In this document: piece after piece, positions 5,966 through 12,150 of the stretch
Layout of the letters: each line of letters starts with the position of its first letter
How positions within the stretch are numbered: position 1 is the stretch's first letter
DNA from: Verrucomicrobiota bacterium
GTDB lineage: Bacteria > Verrucomicrobiota > Verrucomicrobiia > Opitutales > Opitutaceae
Length of the DNA stretch: 12,150 nt
Direction of reading: 5' to 3'
Assembly: GCA_023426435.1 (NCBI GenBank)
Contig: JAFAAS010000071.1
Span: forward strand, 1-12,150
The notes under the pieces: model-generated
Databases searched by the model: none
The model's input: only the letters and a program-made list of their open reading frames with translations
What the model was told of the DNA's origin: nothing
Position numbers and translations under genes: made by a program

Positions 5966-8671
5966 TCAGAGCGCTTTGAGCAGGCGCTCGACCTCGGCGC
6001 GTTTGGCTTGGAGGTCGGCGAGCTGCTTGCGCGCGCCTTCGAGGACGGCGGGCGGGGCTTTGCTGACGAAGGCCTGGTTCGCGAGCCGGGACTCGGTGCC
6101 CGCGATATGCTTCGCGAGTTGATCGAGCTCTTTCGAAAGCCGCGCTTTTTCCGCCGCGACATCGACGGTGCTCGCGAGATCGAGATAAGCGGTGCCGAGC
6201 GGGGTGACGACGGCGGGCGCGCCGTCGACGCGATCGCGGCGCTCGATCACACTCGCACCGGTCATGCGCACGAGCTTGGCGAGGTTGGCCGAAAGTGTTG
6301 CCCACTGTTCGTCGGTCGCGGTGATGAAGAACGTCACGTCGCGGCGGCTGGCGAGATTGTGCTCGGCCTTCAACGCGCGCGCCTGGGACACAAAAGTCTT
6401 CAAACCTTCGACCGTCGCGATCTGCGCGCGATCGAGGGCGAGGCCTTGCGACGAAGCGGACGTCGCGAGTTGGGAGGCGTTTTCGAGGCGGGCGTTTTGG
6501 ATGAACGAACCGGCCGCGCCGTATCCAAGAAGTCCCCACAATTCCTCCGTGATGAAGGGAATAAACGGGTGCAGGAGCAGCAGCGTCTGACGCAGAACGA
6601 GATCCTGGATCGCGAGGCAGTTGGCTTTGGTATCGGCCGCCTGCATCTTCGCTTTCGAAACTTCCACATACCAATCGCAGAAGTCGTTCCAGAAAAACGC
6701 ATACAAGGCCTGCACCGCGGCGCTGAACTCGAATTGGGCGAAACAGCGGTCGACTTCGCGCGTCGTGGCGAGGAGCCGGTCGAGGATCGCGTGATCGTCG
6801 GCGTCGAACTTCGCGGGTTCGAGGCGTGCAACGATCGCGGCGAGCGTGGAGTTGTCGCCCGCTTCGCCGCTCATCTGGCGGAACCGGCAGGCGTTCCAGA
6901 GCTTGTTGCAGAAGTTTTTTCCGCTCTCGATGCGGTCTTCCTGGAAGCGGATGTCCTGACCTTGAGGCGCGATCGAGATGATGCCGAAGCGCAGGCCGTC
7001 GGCGCCATAGGTGTCGATCAAGTCGAGCGGGTCGGGCGAGTTGCCGAGCGATTTCGACATCTTCCTCCCCTGCTGGTCGCGGATGATGCCGGTGAAGTAA
7101 ACGTCCTTGAACGGAATCCGCCGCTCGATCGGTTCGCCGGGTCGAACGAATTCGAGGCCGGCCATGATCATGCGCGCGACCCAGAAAAAGATGATATCGG
7201 GCCCGGTCACGAGCGTGCTCGTCGGATAAAAGTAATCGAAGCCATCGCGCTTCATCTGGGCTTCGTCGGGCCAGCCGAGCGTCGCGAAGGGCCACAGCCA
7301 CGAAGAGGCCCAGGTATCGAGCACGTCCTCCTCCTGCTCCCAGTTTTCCGGATCGGCCGGACCGTCGACGGAGACGTGCCAGTTCTTCGGATCGGAACGG
7401 TCTCCATTTTTTCGATACCAGACCGGAATGCGATGGCCCCACCAGAGCTGGCGGCTGATGCACCAGTCCTGGATGTTTTCGAGCCAGTGCAGGTAAACCT
7501 TCGACCAGCGCTCCGGGTGAAACTTGATATGGCCGTCGCGCACCGCGGCTTTCGCTTCCTCGACGCGCGGGTATTTCAACCACCACTGCTCCGTGAGACG
7601 CGGTTCGATCGGAACATCGGCGCGTTCGGAATAGCCGACATTGTTGGCGTAAGCTTCTTCGGCGACGAGCGCGCCGGCCGCTTTCAACAACTCCGCGGCT
7701 TTCTTGCGACCGGCGAAGCGCTCGACGCCGGCGAGTTCCGGACCGGCGAGGTCGTTGAGGACGCCGTTGGGTTTGAGCACGTCGACGACCGGCAGCTTGT
7801 GGCGCAGCCCGATCTCGTAATCGACCTTGTCGTGGGCGGGCGTGATTTTCAGCGCGCCCGTGCCGAACTCCTTATCCACCGAAGCGTCGGCGATGATCGG
7901 AATCTCCGCGGCGGGACCGATCGGACGGCGCACTTTTTTTCCGATGATATCGGCGTAGCGCGGGTCGTCGGGGTGAACGGCGATGGCCACGTCGCCCGGA
8001 ATCGTTTCCGGACGCGTGGTCTTCACCTCGATGAAGCGGTCCGGCTGATCGACGAGCTGGTAGCGCACGCGATACATCGTGCCGTTGACCGGCTTCATGA
8101 TGACTTCTTCGTCGGAAAGCGCGGTGAGCGACACCGGGCACCAGTTCACCATGCGTTTGCCGCGGTAGATGTAGCCGCGGTTGAAAAGCTCCACGAAGAC
8201 GTGCAACACGCGCCGCGAATACTCCGGGTCCATCGTGAACGCGGTGCGATCCCAGTCGCACGACGCGCCGAGCCGGCGCAGCTGCTCGAGGATGATGCCG
8301 CCTTTTTCGTGGCGCCATTCCCAGACCTTCTCGACGAATTTCTCGCGGCCGAAATCGTGCCGGGTCTTCTTCTGCTTGCGCAACTCGCGCTCGACCACCG
8401 TCTGCGTCGCGATGCCCGCGTGATCCGTGCCGGGCAGCCACATGGTGGAATGGCCTTCGAGACGAGCGCGGCGGATGAGGATATCCTGAATCGTGTTGTT
8501 CAACACGTGGCCCATCGTGAGCACGCCGGTGACGTTCGGCGGCGGAATCACGATCGAGTAAGGCGCGCGCGCCGGATCGATGGCGCCGCGGAAAGCCTTG
8601 GCCTCCAGCCAGGCGGCATACCATTTCTTTTCCACGTCGCGCGGTTCGTAGCTCTTGGTGATCTCGGCCAT
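5966..8671 (-). CDS. valS: Valyl-tRNA synthetase ValS
   Basis: A class I aminoacyl-tRNA synthetase that charges tRNA-Val in the cytosol and edits mischarged threonine. The 901-residue protein shows PPPNVTGVLTMGHVLNNT (43-60) containing the HIGH-type signature, here TMGH at 52-55; LPGTDHAGIATQ (79-90); the editing (CP1) domain from about 190 to 345 with TTRPETIPGD (218-227); NIQDWCISRQLWWGHRIPVW (399-418); the KMSKS loop at 537-541 in GRKMSKSLGN; an anticodon-binding domain at about 620-780; and the C-terminal coiled-coil tRNA arm at about 835-901. Length is normal. The ATG at 8671 (MAEITKSYEPRDVEKKW) fits the family's N-terminus; no Shine-Dalgarno site precedes it. It is transcribed toward flhB but with a 264-bp gap, and is divergent from glnD. 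No T-box-like leader can fit in the short upstream gap with confidence. Identity is secure. Confidence 0.97.
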   Translation of the reverse strand: MAEITKSYEPRDVEKKWYAAWLEAKAFRGAIDPARAPYSIVIPPPNVTGVLTMGHVLNNTIQDILIRRARLEGHSTMWLPGTDHAGIATQTVVERELRKQKKTRHDFGREKFVEKVWEWRHEKGGIILEQLRRLGASCDWDRTAFTMDPEYSRRVLHVFVELFNRGYIYRGKRMVNWCPVSLTALSDEEVIMKPVNGTMYRVRYQLVDQPDRFIEVKTTRPETIPGDVAIAVHPDDPRYADIIGKKVRRPIGPAAEIPIIADASVDKEFGTGALKITPAHDKVDYEIGLRHKLPVVDVLKPNGVLNDLAGPELAGVERFAGRKKAAELLKAAGALVAEEAYANNVGYSERADVPIEPRLTEQWWLKYPRVEEAKAAVRDGHIKFHPERWSKVYLHWLENIQDWCISRQLWWGHRIPVWYRKNGDRSDPKNWHVSVDGPADPENWEQEEDVLDTWASSWLWPFATLGWPDEAQMKRDGFDYFYPTSTLVTGPDIIFFWVARMIMAGLEFVRPGEPIERRIPFKDVYFTGIIRDQQGRKMSKSLGNSPDPLDLIDTYGADGLRFGIISIAPQGQDIRFQEDRIESGKNFCNKLWNACRFRQMSGEAGDNSTLAAIVARLEPAKFDADDHAILDRLLATTREVDRCFAQFEFSAAVQALYAFFWNDFCDWYVEVSKAKMQAADTKANCLAIQDLVLRQTLLLLHPFIPFITEELWGLLGYGAAGSFIQNARLENASQLATSASSQGLALDRAQIATVEGLKTFVSQARALKAEHNLASRRDVTFFITATDEQWATLSANLAKLVRMTGASVIERRDRVDGAPAVVTPLGTAYLDLASTVDVAAEKARLSKELDQLAKHIAGTESRLANQAFVSKAPPAVLEGARKQLADLQAKRAEVERLLKAL

Positions 8672-8751
8672 GGGTCGTTGTCGGAACTAAACCGCGGAGA
8701 AAACGCCCGGCGCTCCCGCGAGGCAAGTGGTTAAACGGGCCGTTGGGTCGA

Positions 8752-8841
8752 GGCGGGTGGAACCCGGCGTCCTCGCCGGGTTGGTTTGACTCGCGCTCGC
8801 CCAACCAACCGGTCCGACGGGGACGTCGGGCTCCACCTGCC
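8752..8841. repeat. Palindromic intergenic element able to fold as a four-armed cloverleaf
   Basis: In the valS-glnD gap, an outer stem GGCGGGTGGA (8752-8761) pairs with TCCACCTGCC (8832-8841) with one G-T. It closes three inner hairpins: ACCCGGC/GCCGGGT (8762-8768 with 8775-8781, 6-base loop), TGGTT/AACCA (8782-8786 with 8803-8807) and GTCCGACG/CGTCGGGC (8812-8819 with 8824-8831, one G-T, 4-base loop). A further outer pair AAGTGGTT (8725-8732) and AACCACTT (8843-8850) extends the symmetry to about 126 bp. It looks like a REP/REPIN- or MITE-like dispersed repeat rather than a gene. It has no tRNA features such as a GTTC T-loop or CCA end. A shortened relative lies at 11699-11729. Confidence 0.75.
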
Positions 8842-8893
8842 CAACCACTTCCCCCTCGCGAAATGGCGCGTTTTTCGCTCACTTCGGCGCTTC

Positions 8894-11698
8894 ATGCCTG
8901 TCACGCCCACCGAAAAACCGGTCGACCCTCTTGCCTATCCGGAATCCGCCACCGCCGCGGAACGGCTTGCCGCGTGCAAGGCTTATCTCCAAGCGCAGCG
9001 CGCCATCCTGCAGGAGCGCCATCGCGCGGGCGCGTCGGGCTTGGAGATCGCGCACGAACGCGCCGCCATCCTCGATCGCATGCTCGTGCGGCTCTTCGAA
9101 GGCGCCACCGCCAGCTACCTGCGGGAACACGGAAAACCGCCCGCGCCCTTCGCGCTCGTCGCCCTCGGCGGCTACGGCCGCGGCGAACTCAGCCCGCTGA
9201 GCGACGTGGACATCATGTTTCTGTTTCCCGCCAAAACGAAGCCGGCGGAGATCAAACCGTATATCGAACACCTCTCCAACGAGATCCTGTATCCGTTGTG
9301 GGACTGCGGGCTGAAGGTGGGCCATTCCACGCGCAACGTGGACGAGGTATTCGCCGAAGCACGACGCGATATCCAGACCCTCACCTCGTTGCTGGAGTCG
9401 CGCCTCGTCGCCGGATCGTCGTCGCTCTACGACACCTTTGCCCAAGCGTATCGCGCGTTTTCCACCGCCGAAGATCCGAAAGGCTACATTGCCGCGCGGT
9501 TGGGCGATCAGGCGGCGCGCCGGGCGAAATATGGCGACACCGTTTTTCTGCAGGAACCCGACGTGAAAAACGGCGTGGGCGGACTGCGCGATTATCAAAA
9601 CGCCCTCTGGATGTCGCGGGTGAAGCTGGGCATCTCCGCGATGGATGAGCTCGCGACGCAAAACTACCTGCGACCCGAGGAGCTCGCGGAGTTCACGCGC
9701 GCTTACGACTTCCTCTTCCGGGTCCGCAACGAAATGCATTTTCTCAGCTCGCGGCCGACCGACGTCCTCGACCTCGATCTACAACCGAAAGTGGCGGACG
9801 CGCTGGGTTATCACGACACCGACCTCCTGCAACGCGTGGAGCGGTTCATGCAGGATTATTATCGCGCGGCGCAGTCGATCTTCCGCATCTCGAAACTTGT
9901 CGAGAGCCGGCTCGCCCTCACCATCGGTCGCGACGCCTCGGGCGGGAAAGTTTCCATTCGCGAAAGCCTGCTCGCCTCCCGCTTTCGCCGCACGAAGAAG
10001 CTCGACGGATTCGTCCTGCGCGGACGCGAGCTCGCCGCGGAATCGCGGGACGTCTTCAAACAGGACCCCGTCCGCCTGATCCGCGTATTTCGTCACCGCC
10101 AGCAACTCGACTGCGCGCTGGATTTTCATCTGGCGGCATTGATCCGCGAATCGCTCCCGCTCTTCACGCCGCAGTATCGGGATTCCCATGACGCGAGTGT
10201 CACCTTCCGCGCCATCCTGTCGGAGGCGGGCGCAGTGTTTCCGACGCTAAACCTGATGCACGAACTCGGGATGCTCGCGCAGTTCATCCCCGAGTTCGAC
10301 GGGCTCACCTGCCTGGTGCAGCACGAGTTCTATCATCGTTACACCGCCGACGTTCACACACTGGAGGCGATCCGCCAGCTCGACCTGATTTTCACGGAAG
10401 CCGAACCGATCACGTTGAAATACCGGGAGGCGTTGCACGAAACCGACGATCCCGCACTGCTCTATCTCACGCTGCTGCTCCACGACATCGGCAAGGCCGA
10501 CGGCATTCAGGGGCATGCGGAGAAAGGCGTTACGATTGCGCGTCCGATCCTCGAACGACTCGGCATCAAGCCGGACAGCCGCGAGCTCATCGAATTCGTC
10601 ATCAAAAATCATCTGGTGATGGCACGATTCTGGCAGAAACGAGACGTCGATGATCCCAACACCGCCGCCGCTTTCGCCGAAATCGTGGGTGACCCCGAGC
10701 GCCTGCGGAATCTCTACGTCCACACCTTCTGCGATGCGCGCGGCACGGCGGCGAGTCTCTGGAACAGTTACAAAGATACCCTTCACACCCGGCTCTTTCG
10801 GGCTACGTTGGAACACCTGAATCTCGGCGAAGCCGTTCACGCCACTTACGAAACGAAGAAGCAAATGACTCAACAGGAACTCATTGCCCGCCAAATTCCC
10901 GGCATCAGCTCCGAAGAGATTGTCGCCCACTTCGGACTGCTTCCCGAGCGCTACTTCATCCAGACCGAGCCCGACGACATCTCGCTGCATATCCAGATGG
11001 TGAACAAGCTGCTGAAGTCCATCGCGACCGCGGACTCCATCGGCACGCTCAAGCCGATCATCGACTGGCACGACGACCTCAATCGCTCGATCACGGTCGT
11101 TGACGTCGTCACCTGGGATCGCGCGGGTCTGTTCTACAAACTCGCTGGCGCGTTCAGCGTTGCGGGCCTCAGCATTCTCGGCGCGAAAGTCATCTCGCGC
11201 TCGGATCACATCGCGATCGACACCTTCTACGTCGTCGAACCGGGTCGGGGGCTCGTGCAGAACACCGTCGCGCAGGAGACGTTCGCGCGCACGATCGAGT
11301 CCGCGCTCATGTCCAACAAAGACCTGTATCCCGAGATTGTTGCGCAGGCGAAGAAACACGCCGCGAGCCGCTATACGGCAACGAGCAATGGCGAAGCGCT
11401 GCACACCTCCTTTCCGCCGACTGTGGAAGTTTACCACGAGCTCGCGATGCAGCGGACGATCGTCGAGATCCAGGCGCGCGACCAGATCGGCCTGCTCTAT
11501 CGCCTCGCGAAGATCATTTCGGATCACGGGTTCGACATCACCTTCGCGCGCATCGGCACCGAACGCGGCGTGGCCATCGATACCTTTTATATCGAAAGCT
11601 CCGAGCCGTCGCAGCCCGTTGACACACCGCGACTGCAGGCGCTGCGCGACACGCTGACCGAGGTGATCCGTCCGGCCGCGGTCGTCGCCGCGAGTTGA
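8894..11698 (+). CDS. glnD: PII uridylyltransferase / uridylyl-removing enzyme GlnD
   Basis: GlnD senses glutamine and adds or removes UMP on PII (GlnB/GlnK), controlling glutamine synthetase activity and nitrogen gene expression. From the ATG at 8894 it has 934 residues with all four domains: a nucleotidyltransferase domain with GGYGRGELSPLSDVD (92-106, metal-binding Asp104/Asp106); the conserved NGVGGLRDYQNALW (226-239); an HD hydrolase domain with the His of DVHTL (486-490) and LLLHDIGKADGIQGHAEKG (527-545); and two C-terminal ACT domains, at about 733-780 (VVDVVTWDRAGLFYKLAGAF) and 855-900 (IVEIQARDQIGLLYRLAKII). Both enzymatic centres look intact. An upstream TTG at 8786 would add 36 residues, but they would be read through the palindromic element, so ATG 8894 is preferred; it has no Shine-Dalgarno site. 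Divergent from valS. No PII gene or amtB is in the window. Identity is secure. Confidence 0.95.
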   Translation: MPVTPTEKPVDPLAYPESATAAERLAACKAYLQAQRAILQERHRAGASGLEIAHERAAILDRMLVRLFEGATASYLREHGKPPAPFALVALGGYGRGELSPLSDVDIMFLFPAKTKPAEIKPYIEHLSNEILYPLWDCGLKVGHSTRNVDEVFAEARRDIQTLTSLLESRLVAGSSSLYDTFAQAYRAFSTAEDPKGYIAARLGDQAARRAKYGDTVFLQEPDVKNGVGGLRDYQNALWMSRVKLGISAMDELATQNYLRPEELAEFTRAYDFLFRVRNEMHFLSSRPTDVLDLDLQPKVADALGYHDTDLLQRVERFMQDYYRAAQSIFRISKLVESRLALTIGRDASGGKVSIRESLLASRFRRTKKLDGFVLRGRELAAESRDVFKQDPVRLIRVFRHRQQLDCALDFHLAALIRESLPLFTPQYRDSHDASVTFRAILSEAGAVFPTLNLMHELGMLAQFIPEFDGLTCLVQHEFYHRYTADVHTLEAIRQLDLIFTEAEPITLKYREALHETDDPALLYLTLLLHDIGKADGIQGHAEKGVTIARPILERLGIKPDSRELIEFVIKNHLVMARFWQKRDVDDPNTAAAFAEIVGDPERLRNLYVHTFCDARGTAASLWNSYKDTLHTRLFRATLEHLNLGEAVHATYETKKQMTQQELIARQIPGISSEEIVAHFGLLPERYFIQTEPDDISLHIQMVNKLLKSIATADSIGTLKPIIDWHDDLNRSITVVDVVTWDRAGLFYKLAGAFSVAGLSILGAKVISRSDHIAIDTFYVVEPGRGLVQNTVAQETFARTIESALMSNKDLYPEIVAQAKKHAASRYTATSNGEALHTSFPPTVEVYHELAMQRTIVEIQARDQIGLLYRLAKIISDHGFDITFARIGTERGVAIDTFYIESSEPSQPVDTPRLQALRDTLTEVIRPAAVVAAS

Positions 11699-11729
11699 GG
11701 TGGAGCCCGCCTCCTCGTCAGACTCCATC
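11699..11729 (+). repeat. Short decayed copy of the palindromic element after glnD
   Basis: Starting one base after the glnD TGA, GGTGGAGCCCG-CCTCCTCG matches the start of the upstream element (GGTGGAACCCGGCGTCCTCG) at most positions. Its ends GGTGGAG (11699-11705) and CTCCATC (11723-11729) still pair over 7 bp with one G-T, suggesting an internally deleted copy that keeps both termini. Confidence 0.5.
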
Positions 11730-11739
11730 TTTCACGCGC

Positions 11740-11784
11740 AAAAAAAGCCCGACGCGGCCCCCGATCGATGGGGGCGGTCGGGCT
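11740..11784 (-). terminator. Rho-independent terminator of the right-edge minus-strand gene
   Basis: The outer stem AGCCCGAC (11746-11753) / GTCGGGCT (11777-11784) and inner stem CCCCC (11758-11762) / GGGGG (11770-11774) form a long GC-rich hairpin. On the minus strand it is followed at once by seven T (A at 11740-11746). It lies about 58 bp beyond the stop of the gene ending at 11842. On the plus strand no T-run follows, so for glnD it would act at most as a hairpin block between the convergent genes. Confidence 0.88.
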
Positions 11785-11790
11785 CGATTC

Positions 11791-11830
11791 TGTGCAGCGA
11801 GCCAGGTCTGCGACCCGCCCCGCCTGCACA
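11791..11830. repeat. Inverted repeat between terminator and right-edge gene
   Basis: TGTGCAG (11791-11797) is the perfect inverse of CTGCACA (11824-11830). A smaller GGTC-TGC-GACC hairpin lies inside the loop, and GATTCT occurs on both sides (11786-11791, 11834-11839). This is probable structure in the 3' untranslated region of the minus-strand gene; its function is unknown. Confidence 0.45.
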
Positions 11831-11841
11831 TTTGATTCTAC

Positions 11842-12150
11842 TCAGCGGCGCAACAGCGTCAGCTCGCTATTACCGTTCAACACCAGCTTGTCGGCGACGA
11901 GACCGCCGCGGAGTTCGCTGTTGCCGTTGATGGTGACCGTGCCCGACGGCGCGGTGACGTAGCCGTCGAAGTTCACGTTTCCGTTCAATGTCACGCCGCC
12001 GTTGCTGACGCGAAGGTCCAACCACGCGGGATTCGCGCTGCTGCCCATCGAGGCGTTCACGTTGATGCCATTCTTCACGACGATGATCACCGGACCCACG
12101 ACCTTGAACGTGCTGTTGCCGTTCAACGTCAGGCTCTGGAAGTGATACAC
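11842..12150 (-). CDS. C-terminal part of an LNGN-repeat, beta-structured surface or pilus-associated protein (partial)
   Basis: Only the last 102 or so codons are in the window; the frame is open to the right edge, so the GTG at 12150 is probably an internal valine. The visible part is built of repeated short beta units: SLTLNGNSTF, GVTLNGNVNF, TVTINGNSEL and KLVLNGNSEL, with an intervening VGPVIIVVKNGINVNASMGS segment. It ends LTLLRR. The pattern resembles the C-terminal parallel-beta regions of PilX-type or DUF7305-like proteins found with type IV pilus minor proteins, and loosely bactofilin-type polymer folds. That match is from memory of the pattern and not from a search. No membrane segment or catalytic motif is visible in this part. 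A strong terminator follows it. Function and cell location are not established. Confidence 0.75.
   Translation of the reverse strand: MYHFQSLTLNGNSTFKVVGPVIIVVKNGINVNASMGSSANPAWLDLRVSNGGVTLNGNVNFDGYVTAPSGTVTINGNSELRGGLVADKLVLNGNSELTLLRR

Noticed and set aside
5776..6162. Small plus- or minus-strand genes in the valS-flhB gap and valS end
   Set aside because: The frames mostly overlap the valS coding end in other frames and give Arg/Ser/Ala-rich products without start signals.
6008..8734. A 908-codon open frame on the plus strand opposite valS
   Set aside because: It lies antisense to the unmistakable valS gene, and its product is a low-quality Arg/Glu/Val-rich sequence with no recognisable domain. 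Long antisense frames of this kind are expected in GC-rich DNA.
8752..8841. The cloverleaf element as a tRNA gene
   Set aside because: The arms do not have tRNA proportions: the outer stem is 10 bp, the middle loop is 16 bases, no T-loop GTTCRA or D-loop GG pattern is present, and there is no acceptor end.
8786..8893. N-terminal extension of GlnD from TTG 8786
   Set aside because: The extra 36 residues would be encoded by the palindromic repeat, and the ATG at 8894 already gives a complete GlnD.

Overview
The window is a GC-rich chromosomal segment, apparently from a motile Gram-negative bacterium. The gene content (flhB-flhA-flhF-fliA, valS, glnD), the divergent FlhF, the palindromic intergenic repeats and the weak use of Shine-Dalgarno sites suggest a Verrucomicrobiota member, perhaps the Opitutaceae. 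That placement is inferred from general resemblance and was not tested by any search. No tRNA, rRNA, CRISPR array, transposase or phage gene was seen.

Left half (28-5701, all on the minus strand, so read right to left): a flagellar block. flhB is the export switch with its NPTH autocleavage site, and flhA is the export-gate protein. flhF is an SRP-family protein whose GTPase motifs are almost all altered. Next comes an unrecognised two-helix membrane protein of about 100 residues, lying where flhG usually sits, and last fliA, the flagellar sigma-28. A sigma-54-like -24/-12 element (5721-5737) and a weak sigma-70-like promoter with a dyad in its spacer (5751-5780) lie just upstream of flhB and could drive the block.

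Middle (5966-8671, minus): a complete valyl-tRNA synthetase gene, valS, separated from flhB by about 264 bp that hold palindromes but no gene.

Right part: glnD (8894-11698, plus), the bifunctional uridylyltransferase/uridylyl-removing enzyme that modifies PII, is transcribed divergently from valS. The valS-glnD gap holds a 90-bp element (8752-8841) that can fold into a four-armed cloverleaf. A shorter related copy starts one base after the glnD stop codon, so the repeat family brackets glnD. At the right edge is the C-terminal end of a minus-strand gene coding for an LNGN-repeat beta-structured protein that resembles the C-termini of pilus-associated surface proteins. It is followed by a strong rho-independent terminator (11740-11784).

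The most unusual points are the degenerate FlhF GTPase motifs combined with a locally missing flhG, and the cloverleaf repeat. The remainder looks like normal housekeeping and flagellar content.
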